Below are positions 23,814 through 34,532 of a stretch of DNA of 64,000 nucleotides, in pieces; position 1 is the first letter of the stretch; each line of letters begins with the position of its first letter. The position numbers and the translations under genes were made by a program. The notes under the pieces are model-generated. The model did no database searches. It worked only from the letters and a program-made list of their open reading frames with translations, and was not told the DNA's origin. The stretch covers positions 339,844-403,843 of the forward strand of contig NW_020312009.1 in NCBI RefSeq assembly GCF_003144115.1, given 5' to 3'. The stretch comes from Tilletiopsis washingtonensis. Taxonomy: Eukaryota; Basidiomycota; Exobasidiomycetes; Entylomatales.

Positions 23814-26800
23814 TCACTCGTCGTCCTCATCGTCGTCGTCGTCGTCTGCCTCGTCGTCGCTGACCTCCAGATTGGCTGCGCGCATCTTGGCCTTGTCAGC
23901 GACGCGCTTCTGCGTGAGGTCGTCGAGGAGGACCAGCAGGTCCTCGAGCTCTTTCTCGAGCTCGGAGCGTGACCGCGCGCCGTCCTCCTCCGGCTCTGCG
24001 GCGGCAGCGGCCGGAGCTGCGACTGGCGCTGGCCGTGCTGCAGCCTCCGCCTGTGCGGCCGCCGCGCGCGCCTCAGCCTCCGCTGCGCGAGCCTCGGCTG
24101 CTTGGGCGAGGCTCTGAGCCTCTGTTGCACGGGCCTCGACCTCTGCTGTCCGGCTCGTGGCTGCGCCGAGGGCTGCCTCCGCTGCAGCAGCTGCCTGGCG
24201 AGCTTGCTCCTCGGCCTCTCGCGCGGCAGCAGCGTCTTGCTGGGCATCAGCCTTTGCTCGTTGTGCGTCGGCCAGGGCGGCCTCGAGATCGGCTTGCGGC
24301 GTCGCGTTGCTTGCGTTGCTCGCAGCGGCCGCCTCGCGCTCCGCGGTCAGGGCAGCGAGCTGCGTCGTGAGAGCATTGCGCTGCGCAGAGAGGGTCAGCA
24401 ACTGACCGGCTCGTCCTGTCTGACTTCGACTCGGCTCACCTCCTCTTCGGCCACCCGCGTGAGCTCAGCTAGCCGTGCCTCGAGCGCCTCCAGCTCGCGA
24501 GCTTGCCGCGAGGCGGTATCGCGGAGCTGCTCAGCTTGCCGCTGTGCATCCAGCAGCTCTGCCGGCGCAGCAGCCAGCGTCTCTGAGGAGGATGCCGGGT
24601 CGATGGTGATCGACTTTTGCACGCGAACTGTGGGCGAGCGGATCAGCCAGGAGGCCACGCAGCGCTCGTTCTTCGCCACATACCGAAGTTGTTCTTGAGC
24701 CACTCGACGAACGGCCAGTCGAACCAGATGCCCTCCTCGCCCACCTCGCCGGCCAGAGCAGCTGCCACAGTCTCAAAGGTATCCGGCGAGGTCTCCTTGA
24801 TGCGCACATCATCGCGGAGGCGCGCCAGGCGCGCGGCGAACTGGTCGGTGCCAATGCGCGAGACGAGCAAGGGGTGCATCGTGGCGCGTGTGACGCACTC
24901 GGCATTGTCGTGCGGCGCGAACTCGTACGCCACGCCCAGCACGAGTGCACAGAGCGAAGCCACGAGCGCATCGACACCGCCGCCGCTCTGAGCCGCGGGC
25001 TGCACGAGCGTCTGCACGTTTGAGCTCTCCGAGAGTAGATCTGCGACGCTTGCCGGAGAGTCCCAGAGCCACTGTGCAAGCAGCGAGAGGTAGCCGACGG
25101 CAATGCGCGTCCAGTCCGTGCTGCTCGGCAGGCCGCCGAGATCGGCTGGAGGAGCTCCTGCGCCAGCAGTGGCGTTGCGCTCGCGTCGAATGGCCTCGCC
25201 GCGCTCGCGCTCCGAGAGCATGAGGTTGCCGACGAGCACGTGCAGCAGGCTGACCTCGTCGTCGTCGGCATCAGGCTGGGCGTTGCGGCCCACAACCTTG
25301 CCCTCGGCGCCGAAGCGGATCTCGCGCGCCAAGCCCTTTGCAGTCTCGCTGCCGCGCACGAGCGAGGAGAAGAGCAGCGCTGAGAAGAGCGAGCGGTAGG
25401 CGTCGAAGCGACCCGAAGGCGGCGCGGAAGGGAACTGCGCCAGGTTGTTGAGCAGCAGCACGCCGGCGCTAGGTGCCTGCTCCTCGGCATCAGGCACCAT
25501 GCCCGCGATGATGCTGTGGCGCGCGTCCAGGTTGTCGGCGACGAAGGCGTCGAAGGCGCCGAGAGCGGCGGTGCGGAATGCCAGCGCAGCGGGAGCGCTC
25601 GACTGGCGCAGCACAGCTGGCGGCGCGCCAGAGATGGCCGCATCGATGAGCACGAGCACGGCAGGCCGAGCTGGCAGGCGAGTGTAGGAGACCAGCGGCG
25701 CCGGAGGAGCGCCCTCCTCTGCTGGGGGAGCGTCGACAGCGAGCAGTGGGCAGATGAGAAGCGAAGAGAGAAGGTCCTGGTTCGCCCGCGACGAGTGCAG
25801 CAGCGACGTCAGGACGCTCAGCGCCTGCGCCTTGAGTCCTAGCGGCGCGGTCGACGCAAGCGCCAGCTCGAGCAGGCAGCGGGTGAAGCCTGCGTTCAGA
25901 AGCGCGTTCTGTGAAGCGAGGTCAGTCCAGCCCTTCATGCTTGTGTCGCTGCGAAAGGCTCACCTGGTTCGCCCGACGTCCCTCGCCCTGACCCTCGACC
26001 AGCAGCCGCGCAATGCCAAGCACGAGCGCGGCGTTGCGCGCCTTCTGCCCGTCATCAGCGCGCAGCGCCTTTGGCGGCTCTACGCCATCAGCCCCGTCAG
26101 GCATGACCTCCTCATCGTCCCACGACTGGAAGGCAAAGGCCTCGAGCTGGCGGGCGTGCTCCTGCTCGGCGGCGCGCGACGAGAAGCCGGTGGCCGGCGG
26201 CGGGGCTGGAAAGTAGAGCAGCGGCGCCAGCAGCGGCACGGAGAGCGTCTCGCGGAAGTAGTTCTGGTTCGAGACGTTCCATCGCAGCAGACTCTCGAGG
26301 CCCTCGAGCGCGTCCTGCACGAGCAGGCCGCCTTCGATGCGCCCCTCGGCTGCAACGACATCGATCAGCTTCTCAAAGGCGCCTTCGAAGGCGACGAGCT
26401 TCTGGATGTCGGCGTTGCTGTCCACGAGGCGGGGCAGCAGGAGCAACGCCTCGTTGCGCACGATTTCAGACGACGAGCCGCTGCCCTCTGCGAGGCACTG
26501 CAGCACGGCGCCGCAGCCGCCGGGAGCGGTGAGGAGGTGCTCCTGCACGCTGGGAGCGCGCCAGCGCGTCAGCGTTGCGAGCAGCTGCAGCGCGGCGAAG
26601 CGGGTATAGAAGGAGCGCGCCGGCGAGAGCAGGGGCAGCAGGGCGTGCAGCGGCGCCGGACGGGCAAGGATGGCGTCGATGTGGGTGAGCGCGTGCGGCG
26701 GCAGCGACGCCGGCCGCGATGGCTCGGCGTTGGGTGCGTCGACGATGGCCAGCAGTGCCTCGAGCACGGCACGCGCGATCTCGTCCTCGACGCCGCGCTC

Positions 26801-27240
26801 CGAGAGCGTGTCGCGCTGCAGCGTCTCGAGCAGCGCCGGCAGCGCCCGCGTGCCGACCTCCTGCGGGTGGTCGCGCGCCAGGCCCTTGAGCGCAAGGACA
26901 CTGTGGACATGGTGTCAGCCTGAAGTCACGCATGGCAGTGAGAAGGGCTCAGACAGTGCTGCGCAGAGCAGCAGCAGCAGCAGCGGCAGAGCGCGTGTGG
27001 GCTCCGCACCGCGCACCGGGCCGCGAAGCTGCTGTGCTCCCTCTATGGCCCAGCTCGGCCATGCGTCCGGCCCACTCACGCAGCCTTGCGATCCTGCACA
27101 TCGGGCAGCTCGGCGTCGGGGCGGCGCACGAGGCGTGCGGCGAGCGTGTCGAGGGTGTTGGCGAGGCCCTGCTTCTGTGCGCCGCCGGCCGACGCCAGCG
27201 ACGCGTACTTCTTGCCGAGCCACTCGGCGCCGTGCAGCAT
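23814..27240 (-). CDS. USO1: Vesicle tethering factor Uso1 / p115
   Basis: Long tether that captures COPII vesicles at the Golgi, acting with Rab1/Ypt1. Exons 27240-27080, 26900-25964, 25908-24684, 24627-24440 and 24380-23814 give 1,025 residues; all phases match. Residues 1-774 form the armadillo head: DRKAAVLALKGLARDHPQEVG at the first junction, LLRWNVSNQNYFRETLSVPLL, and FDWPFVEWLKNNFG at the head's end. Residues about 790-1005 are an Ala/Glu/Gln coiled coil, much shorter than the roughly 1,000-residue coil of yeast Uso1 and closer to animal p115. The C-terminus is the typical acidic tail, a mainly Asp run coded at about 23814-23850. The start at 27240 gives MLHGAEWLGKKY; more distant in-frame ATGs upstream (27558, 27576) lie in low-complexity sequence and were not used. 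Confidence 0.92.
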
Positions 27241-27645
27241 GACGCGCGGCGGGCTGGAGAGTGCAAAGGAGGGTGTGCGAGCCGAGGGAGGAGGCGATGG
27301 CTGGGCTGCAGGTGCGTGTGGGAGAAGGAGAGGAGGTCGTGGTGGTGCGAGGCGAAGCGTGCCAGCAGCCGCGCGAGCGGAGGGCACGTACGTCCGTGCG
27401 GTGCTGGCAAGGGGTCCCGCACGTGACGCCTGGAAGCCAGCCAGGCGGGGCAGCGTGGGAGCGGCGCGTCGCGGCGCGTCCTGGCCCCAGCAGCGCCAGC
27501 GCGCGCCCAGCAGGTCCAACACCCGCCCCATCCCCGCTTTCGCCTGCCCGCGCGACATACCTTCCAGCGGCGGCACAGCACAGCAGCGCCTGCGACTCTA
27601 CTCAGCTACACATTCATAGCTCGCGCGTCCGCGCTGCACCGCGCC
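27241..27645. other. Divergent intergenic region, USO1 / RCC2-like
   Basis: This 405-base gap between two divergent start codons must contain both promoters. It is GC-rich without an obvious TATA box; no other feature seen. Confidence 0.45.
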
Positions 27646-30153
27646 ATGCCCAGCAGCTCGCTGCCCCAGTGGGGCCGAGGTGAGTGAGCGCGTGGCCCAG
27701 CAGCGCACACGACATTCGCGGCGAGCGCCTGTGCGGTGCTCGCCGCGGCATCACCCAGAGACCCTCGGGGAGCACGCTGCTGACTCTGTGGCTTGTCGCA
27801 GTGCTCATCGCCGGCGGCACCGACTGGCCGAACCTAGGCCGCAAGCCGACGGGCCCCAAGGTGGTCAACGAGGCTGCGTGAGTGACGCATGGCGAAGCAG
27901 GGGGTGCGAGCGAGGCCACAGAGGAGTTGCGGTCGAGGAACAGCATGTCTGGTGGTCCAGAAGCGAATCAGCGCTCTGCTTGGACTCGAAGGCAAGGATC
28001 AGCCAACGGCTTCGTCGCCGCGCCAAGTGCTGCCATTTTGGGCTCGCGGTGTCCGGGCCTCCACTCACCCGCCCCGCCGCACAGGCCCGACCTGCACTCG
28101 CCGCACATCCTCCGCGCGCTCTCCAACATCCGCATCACGCGCGTCTTTACCTCTCACTCCTCGTCGCACTCCGTCTTCCTCGCCGTCGATGGCCGTGCCT
28201 GGATGCTGGGCCGCAACGAGCGCGGCCAGTGCGGCGTCGACGCGGCGGCGCGCCCCGCGCTGCACGTGCCGCACATGCTGGCGCCCGGCGACTTTGAGCC
28301 GCCGCTGCCGGAGGGCGAGGACGGCCACATCGTGTATGCGGCCACGGGACGCACCCACACGCTGCTCGTCACGGCTGCCGGCGCGGTGTACTCGGCGGGC
28401 GACAACAAGCTGGGACAGGTGAGTGGCTGGGATCAGGTTGCGCGTTGGGGCACAGATGGGGCGGTGACGCGGAGGAGACGCGAGAAGTTCGGCTCTGCAG
28501 GCATTCTATGGCCAAACGTCGAGTTCAGTCGGGGCACGGCTGTCATCGAGGAGACGCAAGCGATCGTCTTCTCTGTCGCGCTTTGCTGACACGTTAGCAC
28601 GCTTGCGCGATCTGGAACGCTCCTCAGTGCGGACAGGACAAGCTGGGAGACATCCTGCGCTTCAAGCGCATCGATGGGGCTGCTTACACGAAGGAGAAGG
28701 ACGGCGCCGTGGCCGTGTCGTGCGGTCTGGGCTTCAGCCTGATCTTGACGCGCTCGGGCAAGGGTGAGTGCGGCAGGGTACGCTGCATCGCGCCTGCACG
28801 CTCAACGCTCTGCCGATAGTGTACGCCATGGGCTCGTCCGAGAAGGGCCAGCTGGGCAACGGCAAGACGGGCGAGCACTTCGTCAGCGCCAACAAGCTGG
28901 CCTTCGCCACGTACTCTGAGCCGAGTGAGCACATCTGCAGCGCTCCAGCCCGTTGCAACGCTGACATGCAGGCACAAAGCCCTGGTCCGTGCGCTGGCGG
29001 ACAAGAAGATTGTGCAGATCGCTTGCGGCCAGCAGCACTCGATTGCGTGAGTGCAGGCGCAGCTGAGACGCAGCTGCCCAGGCTGACGCTGCGCTCGACA
29101 GCCTGGAGGACAACGGCTACGTGTACGTCTGGGGCTTTGGCGGCTACGGACGGCTAGGCACGGGCACGCAGCACGACGTGCTTGTTCCGCAGCTGGTCAC
29201 GCAGTTCGCGCGGTGAGTGTGCCGTGTCGGAGTCTCTGTTCCACGCAGCTCATCCGTCGACGCGCCCAGTGACAACACGATGACGCGCGCCACGGCTGTC
29301 TTCGCTGGCCCGACGTGCAGCGCAGTGATTGACGGACAGGCTATGTACTACGTCGCGGGCAAGTGGAAGACGTCCGGCGACGGCGGTGCTGGCCAGGGCT
29401 ACATGACGTTCAAGTATCTGCAGGAGCTGTGAGTCTGGCTTTGCGCTCTGACAATGTGCATGGGCGCTGACTCCGCACCCACAGCATGGGCGTGCACTGC
29501 CTCAATGCCGCGCTCGGCGGCGTGACGCTGCTGGTGACGGCACGCGAGCTCGAGACGGCCAACACGGGCCCGCAGGAGGCGACGATGAACGTCTGCTGGG
29601 GCCAGGGCGCCAACAACGGCGAGCTGGGCGTGGGCCTCGGCAAGCCCAAGAGCGCGACGAAGCCGCAACGATGCGAGACGCTCGACCGCATTGCTGTGCT
29701 GGACGTCGGCGCTGCGCAGAACACGACTTTCTGTGAGCACGATGGCGCGTGGGCGGGCTCTGCTCCGACTGACGCGCCTGAGCAGACGTCGTGCGCAACA
29801 TGGGCGACGCATACTCGGACCTGCCGCGCTTCCCTGAACTCGTTGACAGCTCTGACCTGTGCAAGCGCTGCGGCCGCGAGGAGTCTGCGCGCGGGCCAGA
29901 AGATGCGCTGCTCGAGTGCGAGAAGTGCGAGAACCCGCGGCACCTGGCGTGCCTCGAGCCGCCGCTCAGCGAGGTGCCCGAGGGCGAGTGGCACTGCCCC
30001 GACTGCATCGCCGACGCTGGCGCCGCGGGCTACCTGGAGCCTGGCGGCAAGCTCGCCGACGGCGGCTCAAAGCGCAAGGTGGAGGACGACGAGGATGATG
30101 ATGCGTCCAGCAAGCGCGCCAAGGGCCGGACGCCCGCAAAGAAGCGCAAGTGA
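27646..30153 (+). CDS. RCC2: RCC2-like beta-propeller protein with C-terminal PHD finger
   Basis: Ten exons: 27646-27679, 27802-27877, 28085-28418, 28628-28763, 28820-28924, 28972-29046, 29102-29212, 29249-29428, 29485-29732, 29786-30153 (about 555 residues). The propeller follows RCC2/TD-60 and not RCC1: GTDWPNLGRKPTGPK, ACGQQHSIA, YVYVWGFGGYGRLG, GELGVGLGKPKSATKPQ and YVVRNMGDAYSDLP. A C4HC3 PHD finger follows directly (LCKRCG, LLECEKCENPRHLACL, WHCPDC), then a basic tail ending KGRTPAKKRK that looks like a nuclear localisation signal. RCC2 proteins act in chromosome segregation and small-GTPase control; the PHD suggests histone-tail reading (inference). The junction between exons 5 and 6 does not keep frame with the consensus sites (see findings), so that boundary is uncertain; everything else is phase-consistent. 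Confidence 0.85.
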
Positions 30154-30350
30154 AGAGCTCAACAGCGCGACAAAGTTGCGCCCGGCCTCGCAGGCCGTCC
30201 GCACCCCATGCTTCCCGTCCGAACCTCTGCACTGCGCTGCCTCCCTGTACTCTAGCACCCTCCGTTCCTTCACCTGCAAAGCAGCCGGCAAATCTAGGAC
30301 ATCTGCAACGTCGAGTGTCGCGGATGCGCAGGTGTGTCATTCGCTGCGCT

Positions 30351-31805
30351 CTATGCGTGCCGCCGGCTGCTCTCGCCGCGGTCGTCGCGCTCGTAGCGGC
30401 TGCCAGACTCTCGTTCCCTACGCTCGCCGTTATCGCGCGAGCTGCCTTCCCGGCGATAGCGCTCGTCGCGATCGCGGCGCGAGTAGTCGTCCTCGTGCCG
30501 GCGCCGCTTTGAGTCGCCGTCGCGATCCGAGCGCGGCGAGCGCTCGCGGACACGGTCGCGCTCCGAGCGCCCAGAACGGCCGTCGTCGCGCTCGCGCTCT
30601 CGATGGCGCTCGCGTTCGCCGTCCCGTCGTCTGTCCCTGCCATCGTCTTCTGCCCGCCGCCGGTCCCGCTCCTTCTCCCTGTCCCTCCCGTCGTCTCTGT
30701 CGCGATACCGGTCCGACTCGCGGTCCTTGTCGCGGTAGCGGTCGCGCTCGCCGTTGCGCTCATCGCGCCGGCGCGACGAGCCAGGGCTGGAGCTGCGCGA
30801 GTCGACGATCTAGGAGCAGGCCTGGTCAGCGAAGCGGTCACACGCAGGCACCTGGTCTGAACTCACTGCACGCTCTTGCGGTGTTGAGCTACCGCTTGCG
30901 CTGGGTCCGCCGCGCTGCACAACTGGCACGTATCTGCGATCGGGACGCGGCGGCGGCTTACCCTTGCCTCGTGCAGGCGCAGCATCGTCGACCTTGCGCT
31001 CCTTGGCGCCGAGACCGAGCAGCGCGGCACGCTTCTTGACCTCGGGCGCATGAATGGGTCCTTGGTGGTTGCGGCCGCCGCCCTGACCCTCGCGCCAGCC
31101 CATGCCACGCAGCATTGCAGCGCCGATCTCAGACACGGGCATCGCCTTGTAGTCGTCGAGCGTCGGCACGTCGGGCCGCGTGGCGACGTCTGCGCGCGTC
31201 GCAGCAGCCTCATCTAGGGCAATGACTCGCTCCGGGCCGCTCTCGGCGAACTCGATGCCGGCGCCCGAGAGAAGCGCAGCACGCGCCTCGGCATCGAGGT
31301 CTGGAGGCGGCGTGAGGCCTGAGCGAGAGGCAGGCGGTGTAGCGTCGCCAGGACCGGCGGCGGCAGCGGCAGCCGCCTGAAGCGCCTCGATCTCGCGCTC
31401 CTCCTCTTCCTCGCGAGTTCGTGGTGGACTGCGCGGCGCCCGCTTTACCAGGCCGACGCGCTGCGGCTCGTCGCCAATGCGGGTGCTACCGGCGCTGCTG
31501 GCTGCGCCTTCGCGCGGCGGTGCCGGGCCGAGCTGGCCCGGGCGGCGCATGGAGGTGAGGCTGCCAAGCTCGGCCGCATGGCGCTCGAGGTTGAGGCGGC
31601 GCTTGCGGGCCGCGACCCAGTCCGAGTCGCCCTGCAGCGGCACCGTCTTAGGTCCGGCGCGCGGCGGCGACGGGCGGCCCGAGAGGGCGCCGCGCGACGA
31701 GAAGCCAACGACGGCCTCGGTGCGCGCATGCGACGAGCGGCGCCCGCCGTCCGAGTCCGAGCCCGATTCGGAGTCGCCGCCGAAGGCACGGCGAGGCGGC
31801 GGCAT
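30351..31805 (-). CDS. SPP2: Spliceosome activation factor Spp2 (G-patch, GPKOW-like)
   Basis: Spp2 docks the DEAH helicase Prp2 on the activated spliceosome through its G-patch. Exons 31805-30867 and 30809-30351 give 465 residues. The family signature is clear: VPTLDDYKAMPVSEIGAAML followed by RGMGWREGQGGG (about residues 220-255), the fungal Spp2 block ending in the G-patch. The N-terminus has VGFSSRGAL and the middle has an acidic helix. After the G-patch, exon 2 encodes about 150 residues made almost wholly of Arg/Asp/Glu/Ser dipeptides, so the protein is much longer than yeast Spp2 (185 residues). The ATG at 31805 (MPPPRRAFGG) faces PRP38 across 171 bases. The stop lies 197 bases from the convergent RCC2-like gene. 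Confidence 0.9.
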
Positions 31806-31976
31806 GATGGTGGTGGTGAGGAAGGAAGTGCAGGCGCGGCGCGAGGCGAAGTGACGCGGCGCGGCGCGGCGGCGGCCGCGTGAAGCAGAGGCGCGACGTG
31901 CCGCCGCTGCATCTTTGTGCATCGCGTGCCTCCACTCCTGCCTTCCGTCCACGTCTTCCTCCCACACGCTGCAGCC
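31806..31976. promoter_or_regulatory. Compact bidirectional promoter SPP2 / PRP38
   Basis: Only 171 bases separate the two start codons, so both genes must be driven from this segment or from within each other's 5' ends. The PRP38 side is C/T-rich, with a run from about 31921 to 31972. No TATA box is evident. Sharing is inferred from spacing alone. Confidence 0.6.
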
Positions 31977-33355
31977 ATGGCGAACCAGACGCTCAAGGGC
32001 GCACTCAACGTGCGCGGCACCAACCCGCAGCACCTCGTTGAGAAGGTCGTGCGCGCCCGCATCTACGACTCGCCCTACTGGAAGGAGCACTGCTTCGCCC
32101 TCACCGCTGCCAGCATCGTGCCCGTCGCCGCGCGCCTGCCGTACATCGGCGGCTCGTACGGCGCGCAGCGGCCCAGCCCGTTTCTCTGCCTGCTGCTCAA
32201 GCTGCTGCAGCTGCAGCCGGCGCGTGCCATCATTCTCGAGTACATAGCAGCGCCCGAGTTCAAGTGAGTGCCGCGAGCTGGCTGTGCGAGGAGTGAGATG
32301 CGGCGCGGGACACAGCAAGGGCGCGAGAGGCAGCGAGAGGTTATGTCGCCGCGCTAGGAAGGGCCTATTACTGCAGATCGGGCCCTGCGGGACCGGTGCA
32401 GAGATCATGCGGCCTAGATGACCTATTGCGGTAGGGCGAGCGTAACGAGAAGCGGGCCACGCTTGGCTGGCTTCACACGACTGAGCAACCGGCCTCTGAA
32501 GCCTCACGCTTGGCGTACGAGAAGCAACGAGGCCTCTCGAGCTCTGAATGCATCACTCTGGCGCCCGTCGCCTGACGTGCTTGCCGACCTCACGTCTGAC
32601 ATTTGTGCGCTTCTCTCAGATACCTACGAGCGCTGGCTGCGATGTACGTGCGCATGACATTCCCATCGCTCGAGGTATACGAGGTGCTCGAGCCCATGCT
32701 CAACGACTATCGCAAGCTGCGATGGCGAGACATGAGTGAGTCTCATGCCCGACGCGACCAGCATCAGCGGCGAGCAAGAACGCCCTGATCGTCCGCTCGT
32801 GCGCTTGATCGCCCCTGGTGCGGCCGCTGATTGAGCCCTCTTCCCGCAGGCGGATCATATCGGATAACACACATGGACGAGTTCGTCGACTCGCTGTTGA
32901 CGGAGGAGCGCGTAGCCGACCTGATCCTGCCGCGTCTGACGCGGCGAGACGTGCTGGAAGAGGGCGAAGGCCTCGCACCGCGCGCCTCGCGGCTAGAGGA
33001 TGCCCTGCTGGCGCGAGCTGAAGGCTCGGGCGGCGAGGAGTCGGACGACTCGGTGCGGGAGGCACGAGAAGACAAGGCGCGGAGAGCAGAGCGGGCACGG
33101 AAGATCCGCGACACGAAGAGCGGGCCGAGGGGTGTGGAAGATGTCGAGGAGGAGGAGTACGTCTCGCAAGAAGAGTCGGACCAGGAGCGCTTCGTCAGTC
33201 GCTCGCCAACGCCCAGCGGCAGCGAGAAGGGCGGCTATGTCAGTCGCAGCCCCTCCAAGAGTCCGGCGCCGGGCTATGTGAGCCGCAGCCCTTCAAGGAG
33301 TCCGCAGCCTGGTTTCGTCAGTCGAAGCCCGACGCGCTCGCCGGAACGGTCTTGA
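31977..33355 (+). CDS. PRP38: Pre-mRNA splicing factor Prp38 with RS-type tail
   Basis: Prp38 is a tri-snRNP/B-complex protein required for spliceosome activation. Exons 31977-32263, 32620-32735 and 32850-33355 give 302 residues. Residues 1-about 175 are the compact PRP38 domain: NPQHLVEKVVRARIYDSPYW, then YIGGSYGAQRPSPFLCLLLK, then APEFKYLRALAAMYVRMTF created across intron 1, and ITHMDEFVDSLL. The tail is acidic and then carries four spaced copies of a (F/Y)VSRSP-type repeat, each followed by a short SP-containing spacer, a likely kinase-regulated RS-like segment. Animal Prp38A also has an RS tail whereas the yeast protein lacks it. Intron 1 is 356 nt, the longest in the window. Confidence 0.95.
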
Positions 33356-33611
33356 GCAATGTCACCTCTTTGCGGCAATGTGCGCTTGAAGCGAGCCGTG
33401 ACAAGATCGAGAGCCGGCTACAGGGCGACTGCTGCTGTCCGCCTCCATCGCTCGCGGCGCGGATGAGCTGGCTGAGGTGTCATGGTACTTTCGTCGTGCC
33501 GAGACAGGACCAGACGCCTGTATGCTGGGTCGAGCGTTGGATGCCTGCACCACATCCAGTGGCTGAGCAAAAGCATCAGCGCAGGCCCGCACATCTCCTG
33601 TGCAACTTCAC

Positions 33612-34532
33612 TCACCGCACAGGCAGCTTGCCAGCGTCCTCAGGGGGCAGTCTCGCGAAGAACTGCCGGTCGGCGTGCTCCCAGAGATAGTCTTGCCGCT
33701 CAAGCAGGTCGTGATCGCGGTGGTCGCGTTTGAAGCGCTCGATGACCCGCTCTGTGCAGGGCTGAGAGAAAGAGCCTGTGCTCGCGATCTGCGAGTGTGT
33801 ACAGCGTCAAATTAGTCTCATTTCGACGCCCACAGGGAGCTTGCTCACCTCCCTGTCGAGGCAGCTCTGGCACAGCAGCGTATACTGAAAGTCCGACGGC
33901 GGAATTCTGCGCCAGCGCCCAGTCTCGCGCGAGATCGTGTAGCGAGTGTAGCAGGTAGTGGCAGCGATGAACAGCTCTCGCTCGTCGGTCAGGCATTTGT
34001 GGCATCGGGCATGACGATGCAAGTCGATCTCGATGCGCTGTCCGGGATGCCTGTCCATCAGGTCTTCCCAGCGCGCTACGTTGCGGATCAGGCCCCATGA
34101 TCGGCAAGTGCGGCAAGCGTGTTCATGTCTCCGTGGACTTGCTACGCTGTCAAGCTGCTTGCGCTCGAGCTCGATGAAGTACTGCTCTGGCTGATGGAAG
34201 GTGATGGCTCAGCCTCGCGCGAGCCGTCTCGCGATGGTGCCACGGACCATCGACTTAAGAGCGGCCCTGAGCTGCTGGCAGGCGGCTGCAAGACTCAGTG
34301 CATCTGATGTAGTGCCGATTTGTGCGAATATTTGCTGCCAGAGCTCTACTGGTACAGCCGCGGCGGCGCCCGTGCGAGTCTGCCGTCGAGAGGCATCAGC
34401 AGTAGGTCGAAGGCACAAGCACCAACGTACTTGGCAGCGTCCTTCCTCATCGCCAGATCCCCTGCTGCTCGCTTTCCGCTGCCTTCCAGGCGCTGAGACG
34501 GGCTGAGACTCTTGCTGCGACTTCCTCAGCAT
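33612..34532 (-). CDS. F-box protein with cysteine-pair (zinc-ribbon-like) region
   Basis: Exons 34532-34431, 34379-34248, 34190-33849 and 33788-33612 give 250 residues, with every exon a whole number of codons. Residues about 40-78 form an F-box: AAVPVELWQQIFAQIG, then DALSLAAACQQLRAALK, which would bind Skp1 in an SCF ubiquitin ligase. The third exon has paired cysteines CRTC, CHKC, then a lone C and CQSC, with nearby His residues, suggesting a structural metal site. A trailing helical segment holds RFKRDHRDHDLLERQDYLWE. The F-box/Cys-pair layout is common in basidiomycete proteins of unknown substrate. The first intron uses GTACGT and the second GTCCGT, both unusual here. The stop TGA at 33612 overlaps a perfect GTGAGT donor, so a further exon down to 33418 is possible. 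Confidence 0.72.

Noticed and set aside
18257-24247. A 1,996-codon open frame on the - strand opposite ACC1
   Set aside because: It is the mirror of a GC-biased coding region: third-position G/C in ACC1 removes antisense stops. Its product is Arg/His/Val/Glu/Ala-rich with no domain, while the + strand encodes an unmistakable acetyl-CoA carboxylase.
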